Notes: generated from the letters alone by a model not told the origin. Shown: positions 50,448 through 60,739, counted from the stretch's first letter. The stretch: 64,000 nt of DNA from Vibrio europaeus (GCF_001695575.1 NZ_LUAX01000001.1:2147141-2211140); one strand, 5' to 3'. Made by a program: numbers and translations.

Positions 50448-50716
50448 TAGGGTCTGTTGACCTTTTGCGGTCAAATTTTGTTCGAGACAAAAGCGTTTTA
50501 ATCGAGGCGAGAGGCTTGTCGACTAGTCACTCTAATCAAAAGAACTCTCAACAAAGAGTAAGACGCTTTTAGCCGAACCCTTCGGGCAGCGTTTGTGGGG
50601 CCTTTCTACTTCGTTATCGGCTTATCGAGTAGAGCAACCACACATCAAAGCCTCTGCCTTGTATAAAAGCCCCACACACAGCTGCAAAATTCAGCTCAAA
50701 AGGCCAATAGACCCTA
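50448..50716. repeat. 269-bp element with inverted terminal repeats, MITE-like
   Basis: The ends are TAGGGTCT(G)TTG(A)CCTTTTG... and its complement ...CAAAAGG(C)CAA(T)AGACCCTA, about 30 bases of inverted similarity with few mismatches. The inside holds smaller inverted repeats (AAAGCGTTTT, later CGCTTTT, and GGGCCTTT/AAAGCCCC type) but no open frame of note. No clear target duplication is seen at the edges. It fills most of the gap between the acyl-CoA ligase gene and leuO. Confidence 0.75.
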
Positions 50717-50722
50717 GAAAAA

Positions 50723-50757
50723 AACCTTGAATGGCGGGACCATTCAAGGTTTTTTAA
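50723..50757 (-). terminator. intrinsic terminator of leuO
   Basis: A 12-bp stem AACCTTGAATGG / CCATTCAAGGTT with a CGGGA loop, and T-runs on both sides. Confidence 0.92.
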
Positions 50758-50776
50758 TTGCAGTAAAATGTGATGA

Positions 50777-51736
50777 TTAATCTAGTGCGACAACTTCGCC
50801 ACAAATCATCATCAGTTGGTCACGAAGCCAGATGTGACCTTTGTCTTTTTCACTTGATTCGTGCCAGCTTAAGTAGCCGCTGATCTTGCCGTTTTCGAAC
50901 GGGAAGTCGATCACTTGTAGCTGCTCTTTGTTTGCAGCGTTCTCAACCATCCAACGAGGAGCAATCGTTACAAGCTCTGATTGACCAACAACGTAAAGCA
51001 CATTGCTTAGGCTTGTACCTTCATAGTATGCCTGAACGTCTAGGTCGCGGTATGCCTGTTCAGAGAAGCTACGCTGACCATGAACTTTAGAAAGTTTGGC
51101 ATGACGCTCGCGAACCAATAGGTCAGGTGTCACGACACCTTGAATACGAGGGTGAGCTTTAGAAGCCACAACAACTAACTCGTCTTGGAAGATTTCTGTA
51201 CTTGAGAAGCCTTGCTCATCAAAGCGTGCGTAATCGATAACAAAGTCAATTTCTTGGTAACGCATACGCTCAGCTAGCTGACGATCAAACTCAGCATCAA
51301 GGTGAAGCTGAACATTTGGCGCTAGTTCATGAATAGTCGACATGATCTTTGGAGCAAAACGCATATCACATGGGCTACAGATCGCCAGTTTAAATAAACG
51401 CGTTGATGTTTCTGGAGAGAACACTGAGCTAGGTAGCTCATTACGGATTAGTTGCAGCGCTTGACGAACAGGACCAAATAATTGACGAGCACGCTGAGTT
51501 GGCTGAATACCACGACCCTGACGCATAAATAACTCATCGTTAAACATGACTTTTAGGCGAGCAACTGCATTACTAACTGCTGGTTGTGACATACCTAAGT
51601 TATGCGCAGCACGAGTGATGTTCTGCTCTTGCATAACCGCATCAAACACAGTTAAAAGGTTTAGATCTACTCCACGTAAAGTACTTTCCATGCGGTAGCT
51701 AGCGATAGCACTCATAGACTCTTTCTTATCAATCAT
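50777..51736 (-). CDS. leuO: LysR-family transcriptional regulator LeuO
   Basis: 319 residues. N-terminal winged helix DLNLLTVFDAVMQEQNITRAAHNLGMSQPAVSNAVARLK is nearly the same as E. coli LeuO, followed by FNDELFMRQGRGIQPT. The effector domain ends YLSWHESSEKDKGHIWLRDQL. LeuO relieves H-NS silencing and in V. cholerae links bile and cyclic peptide cues to virulence genes. The start at 51736 has AGAGG upstream; the Met at residue 8 is a possible alternative. The leu operon lies 2.5 kb away, not directly adjacent as in E. coli. Confidence 0.94.
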   Translation of the reverse strand: MIDKKESMSAIASYRMESTLRGVDLNLLTVFDAVMQEQNITRAAHNLGMSQPAVSNAVARLKVMFNDELFMRQGRGIQPTQRARQLFGPVRQALQLIRNELPSSVFSPETSTRLFKLAICSPCDMRFAPKIMSTIHELAPNVQLHLDAEFDRQLAERMRYQEIDFVIDYARFDEQGFSSTEIFQDELVVVASKAHPRIQGVVTPDLLVRERHAKLSKVHGQRSFSEQAYRDLDVQAYYEGTSLSNVLYVVGQSELVTIAPRWMVENAANKEQLQVIDFPFENGKISGYLSWHESSEKDKGHIWLRDQLMMICGEVVALD

Positions 51737-52078
51737 TGGGGATGCCTCTTTAATCTTCAGCGTATATGGTCGTTAAATTGAAATTTGAGTTAGGAATAGA
51801 AAACCCATTTCTCGCCTCATCTATTGTATTTATTTGTTAGATGTTTATCGGCGAACCATTACTATCAACGAATCATTCAGCGATTAGCAATAAGATTGAC
51901 AATTAATCAGTATTTTTTACCTATAATCCTGAATAGTTATTAAATTACAAACAGTTAAATAGATTATAAAAAGTTATAAAGCACGCTGTTTTATAGATAT
52001 ATATAGAAATTTGATATTAACACCCCCTGTTAAAACTCAGTATCAGACATGAGCCAAAGCTATAATTCGAATAGTGGA
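51737..52078. other. AT-rich leuO upstream region
   Basis: About 340 bases with no gene. Very AT-rich from 51890 to 52020, as expected for an H-NS/LeuO target. On the plus strand TTGACA (51896-51901) and TATAAT (51922-51927) are present but 20 bases apart, too far for a normal promoter. No start site of leuO could be fixed. Confidence 0.45.
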
Positions 52079-52112
52079 AACAAAAACAGCATCAATAATT
52101 GATGCTGTTATT
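52079..52112 (-). terminator. intrinsic terminator of the glycosyltransferase gene
   Basis: AACAGCATCA / TTGATGCTGTT around ATAA, with a TTTTTGTTT tail on the minus strand. Confidence 0.88.
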
Positions 52113-52132
52113 CGATATAAGTAAAACGTTTG

Positions 52133-53179
52133 CTATAGATTGGTGACGTAGCTAGGGAAGTCAACTTTCTCCCATAAACTCTCCGTCAAGACAGATTTGT
52201 CTTCCCAATCACCCTGTTTAATCCAAGCGACAATGGCTTCTGCTACGTCTGGATAATTGACACTCTCAGCGCTAGATTCATCCAGCCAATTTCTAACCGC
52301 AGCCGCATCTAAGATTTCCATACAAGTCGCTAAACCCAAGTCTTCCAGAGTTGCTACGTTACTCACTTGTTCAAATTGCCCTGTCAATGGTTTTAGTAAC
52401 AGCTTCTTGCCAAGAGTAAGTGCCTCAGAAGGGAGCTCAAAACCACCATTCGCAATCACCCCTTTGCAGCGCTGAAGGTGAAGCTGAAACGAGTATAAAC
52501 TTAACGGCATAAACTCTATGTTGTCGATTGTCTTCGGTTCAATGACTTCGGGGTGATAACAGACAAAATGTTGACTGGTAAATCTTAGTAGTAACTCAGT
52601 GATATCAGAAATACTCTCAAACGGTAAGTAAACCAGGACGAAGGCTTCCTCCACCGTATCACCGCTTGGAGTATGAATAATGGGCGGCAAGATAGGCTGA
52701 TCGAAATGATACCAATGCAAACCGATATGATGCTGCGCGGGAGCGAAGTGCTTTATCACTTTTTTATCAAGCCAACTGGCCCCTTTTAGTGGCACTGAGT
52801 ATCGGAACGCATTCTGATGACTAATACTGATCGATGGAACACTCTGTTTTTTCGCCGCCCATGCAGAGACGGGTTCAAAATCGTTGAGAACCAGATCGTA
52901 GCGAGATAAATCAAGTTCACTGACATCACGCCAGAACTGCCATAAGCTGTTAGAAGTACAGGTTTTAAAGTAGTTCACTCTGCCTTTGTCTGTTGCAAAG
53001 GTTAAACCTCGTCGAGTTTGATAATCACCAAACTGCTCCATACAAAAGTACTTACTCTCATCTCGGCCAGTAAACAGATAATCAACCTCTAACCCTGCCT
53101 CAGCCAAGCATTCTGACATGGCTCTAGCACGCGCTATGTGCCCATTGCCCGTCCCTTGCACTCCGTATAAGATTTTCAT
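52133..53179 (-). CDS. MJ1255/VC2487 family glycosyltransferase
   Basis: 348 residues, GT-B like. N-terminal glycine loop YGVQGTGNGHIARARAMSE, middle SISHQNAFRYSVPL and the C-terminal nucleotide-binding part ANGGFELPSEALTLGKKLLLKP, which is typical of MurG-like sugar transfer. The acceptor is unknown. The gene is preceded with a 3-base gap by a PAP2 phosphatase gene, which hints at a lipid or polyprenyl-phosphate substrate; that is inference. Confidence 0.85.
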   Translation of the reverse strand: MKILYGVQGTGNGHIARARAMSECLAEAGLEVDYLFTGRDESKYFCMEQFGDYQTRRGLTFATDKGRVNYFKTCTSNSLWQFWRDVSELDLSRYDLVLNDFEPVSAWAAKKQSVPSISISHQNAFRYSVPLKGASWLDKKVIKHFAPAQHHIGLHWYHFDQPILPPIIHTPSGDTVEEAFVLVYLPFESISDITELLLRFTSQHFVCYHPEVIEPKTIDNIEFMPLSLYSFQLHLQRCKGVIANGGFELPSEALTLGKKLLLKPLTGQFEQVSNVATLEDLGLATCMEILDAAAVRNWLDESSAESVNYPDVAEAIVAWIKQGDWEDKSVLTESLWEKVDFPSYVTNL

Positions 53180-53182
53180 TGT

Positions 53183-53710
53183 TCAACTCCCGATCATGGT
53201 TAATGCCCATTGAGCACAACCAATTCCAAGTAAAGCGCCTAATAAAACGTCCGTCAGAAAGTGCACTCCAAGCAAAATACGTGAACTGGCAATCAAGGTT
53301 GCCCAGATAAGCGTGGCGACTTCAAGATCAGCAAAGTAATGACCTGTGATTGAAGCCATTAAAAAAGCAGCAGCAGTATGGCCAGAAGGCAGACTGTAAC
53401 GATCGGAAGGCGTGATAAACGAGGTCACTAAGTCACACAACTCTTGCGGACGGCGACGTTTAAACATGTTCTTAGCTACCCAATAGATTGGCAACTCCAT
53501 TGCAAATGCCAGCAACCCTGCCAACAAAAACAACTTGCCCTCAATCCCTGCAAACAAGTACGCAAGTACACCAAAGGCAATGTATAGGTGCCCATCGCCA
53601 GTATGTGAGACAGCTTTACTTATACGTGAGACAGGATGATTAAATCTGTGCTGGAGACAGAACAGAGAAAACGCCAGATCAAACTTGGCAATAGGTTCTA
53701 TTGAACGCAT
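53183..53710 (-). CDS. PAP2 family membrane phosphatase
   Basis: 175 residues with about five membrane helices. The three phosphatase motifs are present: KNMFKRRRP (K-x6-RP type, near 80-88), PSGHTAAA near residue 103, and SRILLGVHFLTD near 142. It hydrolyses lipid or isoprenyl phosphates. It forms an operon with the glycosyltransferase. Confidence 0.88.
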   Translation of the reverse strand: MRSIEPIAKFDLAFSLFCLQHRFNHPVSRISKAVSHTGDGHLYIAFGVLAYLFAGIEGKLFLLAGLLAFAMELPIYWVAKNMFKRRRPQELCDLVTSFITPSDRYSLPSGHTAAAFLMASITGHYFADLEVATLIWATLIASSRILLGVHFLTDVLLGALLGIGCAQWALTMIGS

Positions 53711-53920
53711 TACCGACTCCTTTTATTGACGGTGTTGCGATCACACTAAGTGGAGTTAGTGACAGCTCGGTGAATGTTTTGCAGTAGTTCGGTTACACAA
53801 ACTCAATATGGTAGCTAAGAAAGAGATTCACTCCTTCAATATAAAGGGGGCTTAAAAGCGCCGATTTTGCATGTTTTTAGGTTGAACTGATCTGACTTGA
53901 ATAAAAAAACAACTTTAAGG

Positions 53921-53949
53921 TTGACGTTGCCCCTTGAGTGCGGTACTAA
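53921..53949 (+). promoter_or_regulatory. probable promoter of the leu operon
   Basis: TTGACG, 17 bases, TACTAA. The -35 is good, the -10 moderate. Transcription would start near 53956, about 45 bases before leuL. The remaining 53711-53920 has no gene. An alternative pair TTGTTA-N16-TATTTA lies just downstream. Confidence 0.4.
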
Positions 53950-54002
53950 TTTGTTAACTTAAATATGTGGATTATTTAACGCCCTTAAAGGAACCGTTAA
54001 CA

Positions 54003-54065
54003 ATGATGAACCGTTTTTCTATCCTGCTGAGCCTCCTCCTTATCGTGACACATTCGCGCGGGTAG
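54003..54065 (+). CDS. leuL: leu operon leader peptide
   Basis: 20 residues (MMNRFSILLSLLLIVTHSRG) with AAAGGA upstream. Five leucine codons (54024-54029 and 54033-54041) lie among Ile and Val codons, and CTC/CTT rather than only CTG are used. Ribosome stalling here for lack of charged leucyl-tRNA would favour the antiterminator. Not similar in sequence to the E. coli LeuL. Confidence 0.88.
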   Translation: MMNRFSILLSLLLIVTHSRG

Positions 54066-54100
54066 GCTGTGGAAGAAAAATAACCACACAGAATTACACA

Positions 54101-54129
54101 AAACCCGCACTGAGATGCGGGTTTTTTTA
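54101..54129 (+). terminator. transcription attenuator of the leu operon
   Basis: ACCCGCA / TGCGGGT with a CTGAGA loop and TTTTTTT. Its 5' arm (54103-54108, ACCCGC) can instead pair with GCGGGT at 54058-54063, the last codons and stop of leuL. A ribosome that reaches the stop covers that partner and leaves the terminator free; one stalled at the leucine codons exposes it. Confidence 0.88.
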
Positions 54130-54208
54130 TACCTAGCTTTTTATCGCTAAGTTACGGAAATAAACGATTAACAGATGTAAAAAACATCGAATCACTAAGG
54201 AAGCAAAC

Positions 54209-55756
54209 ATGAACGATCAAGTCATTATTTTCGACACCACTTTGCGTGATGGCGAACAAGCGTTGTCAGCAAGCTTGACGGTTAAAGAAAAACTGCAAAT
54301 TGCCTACGCACTTGAAAGGCTCGGCGTTGATGTGATCGAAGCAGGTTTCCCTGTTTCATCGCCTGGTGATTTTGAATCTGTCCAGACTATTGCGCGCAAC
54401 ATCAAAAACAGCCGAATCTGTGGTCTTTCGCGCGCCGTTGCGAAAGATATTGATGCCGCAGCTGAAGCGTTAAAAGTTGCCGAGCAGTTCCGTATCCATA
54501 CCTTTATTTCTACTTCCACGGTTCATGTCCAAGACAAACTTCGCCGTAGCTACGATGACGTGGTTGAGATGGGCGTTAAAGCGGTTAAGCATGCTCGCCA
54601 ATACACCGATGACGTTGAATTTTCATGCGAAGACGCAGGCCGTACACCAATCGACAATTTGTGTCGTATGGTTGAAGCTGCCATTGACGCTGGCGCAAAC
54701 ACTATCAATATCCCTGATACTGTTGGCTACACAGTCCCTAACGAATTTGGCGGTATCATCCAAACTCTATTTAACCGCGTACCGAACATCGACAAAGCGA
54801 TAATCTCGGTACACTGTCATGATGACTTAGGTATGTCTGTTGCTAACTCAATTGCCGCAGTACAAGCAGGTGCGCGACAAATCGAAGGAACAATTAACGG
54901 AATCGGTGAACGTGCAGGTAACTGTTCGTTGGAAGAGATCGCGATGATCATCAAGACTCGCCAAGAGCTATTGGGTGTTCATACCGGCCTTAAACATGAT
55001 GAGATCCATCGTACCAGTAAGTTGGTCAGTCAACTTTGTAATATGCCGATTCAGGACAACAAGGCTATCGTAGGTGCTAACGCATTCAGCCACTCTTCAG
55101 GTATTCACCAAGACGGCATGCTAAAGAACAAAAACACTTACGAAATCATGACACCTGAGTCTATTGGACTTAAGAACCAAGCACTAAACCTAACGAGCCG
55201 TAGCGGTCGCGCAGCAGTGAAAAGTCACATGGATACCATGGGCTACAAAGAAGATGAGTACAATCTAGATGCGTTGTATGAAGACTTCTTGAAGCTAGCG
55301 GACCGTAAAGGCCAAGTTTTTGATTACGATTTAGAAGCCTTGATGCATTTCTCAAATCTTCGCGAAGAAGATGATTTCTACAAATTGAACTACCTAAGCG
55401 TTCAGTCAGGTAGTGTCATGGCAACAACTAGTATCAAACTTCAGTGTGGTGATGAAGAACAATCAGAAGCCGCTGTGGGTAATGGTCCTGTCGATGCGCT
55501 TTACCAGTGTATCTATCGAGTAACCGGATATGATATTGTGCTAGATAAGTTTGATTTAACGGCAAAAGGGGAAGGTGAAGACGGTCTAGGTCAAGCCGAT
55601 ATCATCGCCAACTATAAAGGCCGTAAGTACCATGGTACCGGTGTTTCAACCGATATCGTTGAAGCATCAGGTCAAGCACTACTGCACGTAATCAATAGCA
55701 TCCATCGTGCAGATAAGATTGCTGAAATCAAACAGAAAAAAATCGAAACCGTATAG
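54209..55756 (+). CDS. leuA: 2-isopropylmalate synthase
   Basis: 515 residues. Condenses acetyl-CoA with 2-ketoisovalerate. HMGL-like TIM barrel: [17 protein letters not shown] at the start, [15 protein letters not shown] near 205 (metal His), and [14 protein letters not shown] near 230. The C-terminal LeuA regulatory domain (about 395-510) binds leucine. Ribosome site AAGGAAG. First structural gene after the attenuator. Confidence 0.97.
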   Translation: MNDQVIIFDTTLRDGEQALSASLTVKEKLQIAYALERLGVDVIEAGFPVSSPGDFESVQTIARNIKNSRICGLSRAVAKDIDAAAEALKVAEQFRIHTFISTSTVHVQDKLRRSYDDVVEMGVKAVKHARQYTDDVEFSCEDAGRTPIDNLCRMVEAAIDAGANTINIPDTVGYTVPNEFGGIIQTLFNRVPNIDKAIISVHCHDDLGMSVANSIAAVQAGARQIEGTINGIGERAGNCSLEEIAMIIKTRQELLGVHTGLKHDEIHRTSKLVSQLCNMPIQDNKAIVGANAFSHSSGIHQDGMLKNKNTYEIMTPESIGLKNQALNLTSRSGRAAVKSHMDTMGYKEDEYNLDALYEDFLKLADRKGQVFDYDLEALMHFSNLREEDDFYKLNYLSVQSGSVMATTSIKLQCGDEEQSEAAVGNGPVDALYQCIYRVTGYDIVLDKFDLTAKGEGEDGLGQADIIANYKGRKYHGTGVSTDIVEASGQALLHVINSIHRADKIAEIKQKKIETV

Positions 55757-55807
55757 GTTTAAAAGACTCCAGGGACGCGAGTCGTCCCTTGAGCTTAAAA
55801 GAAATAA

Positions 55808-56917
<1,110 letters not shown>

Positions 56918-56988
56918 TTTAAGCAGACAGATAATAATTATTCGCTCCTGATAAGCCGTTGTCAGGAGCTATACACAGGATAGTGATA

Positions 56989-58389
56989 ATGGGCAAAACA
57001 TTATACGAGAAAGTCTACGACGCACACGTTGCCGTAGCTGCCGAGGGTGAAAACCCAATTTTATACATCGACCGCCACTTGGTTCATGAAGTCACCTCTC
57101 CACAAGCGTTCGATGGCTTGCGTGAAAAAGGTCGTCAGGTTCGTCAGGTAAGCAAGACGTTTGCAACCATGGACCACAACGTTTCTACGCAAACTAAAGA
57201 CATCAATGCATCCGGTGAGATGGCACGTATCCAGATGGAAACGTTATCGAAAAACTGTGAAGAGTTTGGTGTCACCCTTTACGACATCAACCACAAATAC
57301 CAGGGTATCGTGCACGTTATGGGCCCAGAGTTAGGTATCACTCTACCAGGCATGACGATTGTTTGTGGTGACTCACACACAGCAACTCACGGTGCGTTTG
57401 GTTCACTCGCATTTGGTATCGGCACTTCAGAAGTTGAGCACGTTTTAGCAACTCAAACGCTAAAACAAGCACGTGCAAAAACCATGAAGATCGAAGTAAA
57501 AGGCAAAGTAGCGGCGGGCATCACTGCAAAGGATATCGTCCTAGCGATCATCGGTGAAACGACCGCAGCGGGCGGTACTGGTTACGTAGTTGAGTTCTGT
57601 GGTGAAGCGATTACTGATCTGACGATGGAAGGTCGTATGACAGTGTGTAACATGGCTATCGAGTTAGGCGCTAAAGCAGGTCTAATCGCGCCAGATGAAA
57701 CCACGTTCGAATACATAAAAGGCCGCAAGTTCGCACCTCAGGGTCAAGACCTAGATGCGGCAATTGAATACTGGTCGTCTCTAAAAACTGACGATAACGC
57801 TGAGTTTGACGCAGTCGTCACGCTAAACGCAGCGGATATCAAACCTCAAGTCACTTGGGGTACAAATCCAGGTCAAGTCATCGCAGTAGATGAACCAATT
57901 CCAGCACCAGAAAGCTTCGCAGATCCTGTAGAAAAAGCATCAGCAGAAAAAGCGTTGGCTTACATGGGTCTAGAGGCGGGCAAAGCACTATCTGACTACA
58001 AAGTAGATAAAGTATTCGTAGGCTCTTGTACTAACTCTCGTATCGAAGACATGCGCGCTGCCGCTGAAATTGCTAAAGGTCGTAAGGTTGCCGATAACGT
58101 TCAAGCGCTTATCGTTCCTGGTTCTGAACAAGTAAAAGCACAAGCAGAAGCAGAAGGCTTAGATGTGATCTTTAAAGACGCAGGATTTGAATGGCGTCTG
58201 CCGGGTTGCTCTATGTGTCTAGCAATGAACAATGACCGCTTGGGTCCGCACGAGCGTTGTGCGTCTACTTCAAACCGTAACTTTGAAGGTCGCCAAGGCC
58301 GTGATGGCCGTACCCACCTAGTGAGCCCTGCAATGGCAGCGGCAGCAGCAATTGCTGGTCACTTTGTTGATATTCGTGAACTAGACTAA
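56989..58389 (+). CDS. leuC: 3-isopropylmalate dehydratase large subunit
   Basis: 466 residues, same as E. coli, from the ATG at 56989 with ACAGGA upstream; an in-frame GTG-like start ten codons earlier is less likely. Aconitase family: [13 protein letters not shown] near residue 128, and the three 4Fe-4S cysteines in [16 protein letters not shown] (near 347) and GCSMCLAMN (near 407-410). With LeuD it isomerises 2- to 3-isopropylmalate. Confidence 0.97.
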   Translation: MGKTLYEKVYDAHVAVAAEGENPILYIDRHLVHEVTSPQAFDGLREKGRQVRQVSKTFATMDHNVSTQTKDINASGEMARIQMETLSKNCEEFGVTLYDINHKYQGIVHVMGPELGITLPGMTIVCGDSHTATHGAFGSLAFGIGTSEVEHVLATQTLKQARAKTMKIEVKGKVAAGITAKDIVLAIIGETTAAGGTGYVVEFCGEAITDLTMEGRMTVCNMAIELGAKAGLIAPDETTFEYIKGRKFAPQGQDLDAAIEYWSSLKTDDNAEFDAVVTLNAADIKPQVTWGTNPGQVIAVDEPIPAPESFADPVEKASAEKALAYMGLEAGKALSDYKVDKVFVGSCTNSRIEDMRAAAEIAKGRKVADNVQALIVPGSEQVKAQAEAEGLDVIFKDAGFEWRLPGCSMCLAMNNDRLGPHERCASTSNRNFEGRQGRDGRTHLVSPAMAAAAAIAGHFVDIRELD

Positions 58390-58400
58390 GGAGCAAACAC

Positions 58401-59003
58401 ATGTCAGGTTTTAAACAACACACGGGCTTAGTTGTTCCTCTAGATGCAGCGAACGTAGATACCGATGCAATCATTCCTAAGCAGTTCCTACAAAAGGTAT
58501 CTCGTCTAGGCTTTGGTAAGCACCTATTCCATGATTGGCGTTTCCTTGATGATGCGGGTGAGCAGCCAAACCCAGAATTTGTAATGAACGCTCCGCGTTA
58601 CCAAGGTGCCTCTATTTTGCTAGCTCGTGAAAACTTTGGTTGTGGTTCATCACGTGAACACGCGCCATGGGCACTAGCAGATTACGGCATCAAAGCGATG
58701 ATTGCGCCAAGCTTTGCTGATATTTTTTACGGTAACTCGATCAACAACCAGATGGTTCCGGTTCGTCTAACTGAGCAAGAAGTCGATGAAATTTTCCAGT
58801 TCGTCGAAGCAAACGAAGGCGCTGAAGTTGAGGTCGACCTAGAAGCGAACCTAGTTCGTGCAAACGGTAAAGAGTACTCATTTGAAATTGACCAGTTCCG
58901 TCGTCACTGTCTACTAAACGGTTTAGACAACATTGGCCTGACTCTTCAGCACGAAGATAAAATTGCCGCTTATGAAGCCAACATTCCAAGCTTCCTAAAA
59001 TAA
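58401..59003 (+). CDS. leuD: 3-isopropylmalate dehydratase small subunit
   Basis: 200 residues. Swivel domain of the aconitase family: [14 protein letters not shown] near 15, [15 protein letters not shown] near 77. It pairs with LeuC. Starts 11 bases after leuC with AAGGAG. The last gene of the operon, followed by a terminator. Confidence 0.97.
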   Translation: MSGFKQHTGLVVPLDAANVDTDAIIPKQFLQKVSRLGFGKHLFHDWRFLDDAGEQPNPEFVMNAPRYQGASILLARENFGCGSSREHAPWALADYGIKAMIAPSFADIFYGNSINNQMVPVRLTEQEVDEIFQFVEANEGAEVEVDLEANLVRANGKEYSFEIDQFRRHCLLNGLDNIGLTLQHEDKIAAYEANIPSFLK

Positions 59004-59026
59004 GCAAAGTTAAAACTCTGATAAAC

Positions 59027-59056
59027 AAAGGTTGGCTTCGGCTAACCTTTTTTTAT
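59027..59056 (+). terminator. intrinsic terminator of the leu operon
   Basis: AAAGGTTGGC / GCTAACCTTT (one G-T pair) around TTCG, followed by a TTTTATTTT tail. Confidence 0.9.
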
Positions 59057-59127
59057 TTTGTAGTGAAACAAACTCGCTTTTCGCTAGGTCTAGTAATTAA
59101 AGCACTTTCGACAAAGGATTTAGCCTG

Positions 59128-59910
59128 ATGATACGTATTATTACTTTGCTACTGACTCTTATCTCTTTTCATTCACTTTCCGCACCAAAATCAGAGCTTT
59201 GGTCTTTTTGGCAGCAATCAAATCAAAGTAATACCGCCACGATTTCTCATCAGGACTGGCAATCTTTTCTAGATAGCTACTTGGTCAAAGATGGAGACAA
59301 TACCTTAGTGAAATACGGTTCTGTCTCATCTCAAGATAAGCAAAAGTTAAATCGTTATATCACATCACTAGCTTCTATAGATCCTAGAGAATACTCCTCA
59401 AATGAGCAGTACGCTTATTGGGTCAACCTTTATAATGCGATTACGGTCGATTTAATCCTTGATGACTACCCTGTAAAGTCAATTACTAAGCTAGGCGGAT
59501 TATTTAGTTTTGGTCCATGGGGGGATGCAGTGGTTACAGTCGCCGGAAAGAAGCTCACTCTCAATGATATTGAACACCGCATTCTTCGCCCAATTTGGAA
59601 TGACCCTCGTACTCACTATGCGGTGAACTGTGCCAGCCTAGGCTGTCCAAATCTACAAACCCAAGCTTTTACTGCTGATAATGCCGAGCAACTCTTAGAG
59701 CTAGCGGCTAAAGAGTTTATTAACAGTGATAAAGGCGTCCTTCAACTCAAGGAGAAAACTCAGCTTTCTTCAATTTACGATTGGTTTGCAGAGGACTTTG
59801 GTAACAAACAAGAATTAATTCAACACCTAGCTAAATATCGCCCAGAGTTAGCAAACCTGAACGGCAAGTTTAGTTATGAGTACGATTGGGATTTGAATGA
59901 TAGGGAATAG
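59128..59910 (+). CDS. DUF547 domain secreted protein
   Basis: 260 residues. Signal peptide 1-19 (ending SLSA), then one DUF547 domain with YAYWVNLYNAITVDLIL near residue 93, the HRILRPIWNDPRTHYAVNCASLGCPNL segment with conserved cysteines near 170, and YDWFAEDFG near 225. DUF547 is distantly related to transglutaminase-like folds, but a catalytic role is not shown. It has its own AAAGGA ribosome site; it likely is a single-gene unit between the leu operon and the rRNA operon. Confidence 0.85.
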   Translation: MIRIITLLLTLISFHSLSAPKSELWSFWQQSNQSNTATISHQDWQSFLDSYLVKDGDNTLVKYGSVSSQDKQKLNRYITSLASIDPREYSSNEQYAYWVNLYNAITVDLILDDYPVKSITKLGGLFSFGPWGDAVVTVAGKKLTLNDIEHRILRPIWNDPRTHYAVNCASLGCPNLQTQAFTADNAEQLLELAAKEFINSDKGVLQLKEKTQLSSIYDWFAEDFGNKQELIQHLAKYRPELANLNGKFSYEYDWDLNDRE

Positions 59911-59931
59911 CTGAAAGAGGATTAGGGATGT

Positions 59932-60117
59932 GGGAACGGGCTTCGCCCTACGGAAAACTGGCTGATTGTGTCTTTTAGGAGACAAGTTCTGTCAACACCT
60001 TCTAAACCATCAGCTCTATCAACTTAGTATCAACAGTCACTGCTCCTGTATTCTCGAAGGACGAAGTCCGTTCCAGCAGTGCAGCGCTCCCGATTTCCAT
60101 AGGGCGCAGCCCGTTCC
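59932..60117. repeat. dispersed intergenic repeat, copy B, with inverted ends
   Basis: Bases 59963-60040 match the repeat at 10258-10336. Here the whole is framed by inverted repeats: GGAACGGGCTTCGCCCTA (59933-59950) and its complement with one change at 60100-60117. A third hairpin of the same type, GGACGAAGTCC (60059-60069), lies inside. Each end is itself a small hairpin (GGGC-TTC-GCCC). No open frame. It resembles a REP-bounded mosaic element. Confidence 0.82.
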
Positions 60118-60135
60118 ATTTTCTTCTAAAACGAC

Positions 60136-60163
60136 GAAAGCCTAGTCGTAAGACTAGGCTTTC
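60136..60163 (-). terminator. second terminator after the rRNA operon
   Basis: AAAGCCTAGTC / GACTAGGCTTT with GTAA loop. On the minus strand CGTCGTTTTAG follows, a weak T-tract. Confidence 0.65.
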
Positions 60164-60223
60164 TGAATAAGTGGCGGGTTAGCCGGGCTTGCGGGCAAGC
60201 GGGACTCGTTGGTCACAGACCAA
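60163..60223 (-). pseudogene. degenerate copy of the tRNA-Asp 3' end
   Basis: On the minus strand CGAGTCCCG and CCGCCACTTATTC reappear in the same order as at the 3' end of the tRNA-Asp gene, but with other bases between them. The piece also holds two tiny hairpins (CTTGC-GGG-CAAG type, and TTGGTC-ACA-GACCAA). No intact cloverleaf can be drawn. It looks like the decayed remnant of a duplicate tRNA and its flank. Confidence 0.55.
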
Positions 60224-60240
60224 AATAATATCACAGATAC

Positions 60241-60272
60241 AAAAAGACCCCAGCATTTCTGCTGAGGTCTGG
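60241..60272 (-). terminator. intrinsic terminator of the rRNA operon
   Basis: On the minus strand AGACCTCAGCA pairs with TGCTGGGGTCT around GAAA, then TTTTTG. It comes directly after tRNA-Asp. Confidence 0.88.
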
Positions 60273-60278
60273 AATAAG

Positions 60279-60355
60279 TGGCGGAGCGGACGGGACTCGA
60301 ACCCGCGACCCCCGGCGTGACAGGCCGGTATTCTAACCAACTGAACTACCGCTCC
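60279..60355 (-). tRNA. tRNA-Asp(GTC)
   Basis: 77 bases including encoded CCA. On the minus strand the acceptor GGAGCGG pairs with CCGCTCC, the anticodon loop CTGTCAC shows GTC, and the T arm has GGTTCGAGTCC. Last gene of the operon. Confidence 0.97.
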
Positions 60356-60426
60356 GCACTGGTTAGACTCTTGAGTCTAAGTTTTTTGCCTTTAGATTTT
60401 TCTAAAATCTAAAAACAGAAAGGGAA

Positions 60427-60541
60427 CCTGGCGATGTCCTACTCTCACATGGGGAAGCCCTACACTACCATCGGCGCTAATTCGTTTCACTTCTGAGTTC
60501 GGCATGGAATCAGGTGGGTCCAAATCGCTATGGTCGCCAAG
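60427..60541 (-). rRNA. 5S ribosomal RNA, distal copy
   Basis: 115 bases, lying between tRNA-Thr and tRNA-Asp. On the minus strand it begins CTTGGCGACC and ends ATCGCCAGG. It differs from the proximal copy in three places: one missing base in the helix III region (GATTCC against GATTTCC) and two substitutions in GGGCTTCCCC against GGGTTTCCCC and TAGTGTAGGG against TAGTGTGGGG. Confidence 0.94.
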
Positions 60542-60598
60542 TAAAATTCTTTACATTTTGCTTTAGGCTCTTAAACAAAGCATAAAACAAACAGTAAA

Positions 60599-60674
<76 letters not shown>

Positions 60675-60695
60675 ATCAAGATGTCCCTTTAGGAC

Positions 60696-60728
60696 TAAAA
60701 AAGCCCGTTTTTACAAACGGGCTCTTTC
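60696..60728 (-). terminator. terminator-like hairpin inside the rRNA operon
   Basis: On the minus strand AGCCCGTTT / AAACGGGCT with TTTTTTAG after it. It lies between the proximal 5S and tRNA-Thr. The full rRNA antitermination complex may read through it; part of the transcripts may stop here. Confidence 0.8.
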
Positions 60729-60739
60729 GAAAATTAAAG

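Noticed and set aside
51896..51927. TTGACA and TATAAT on the plus strand upstream of leuO as a promoter
   Set aside because: The spacing is 20 bases and no plus-strand gene or obvious RNA follows; kept only as a remark.
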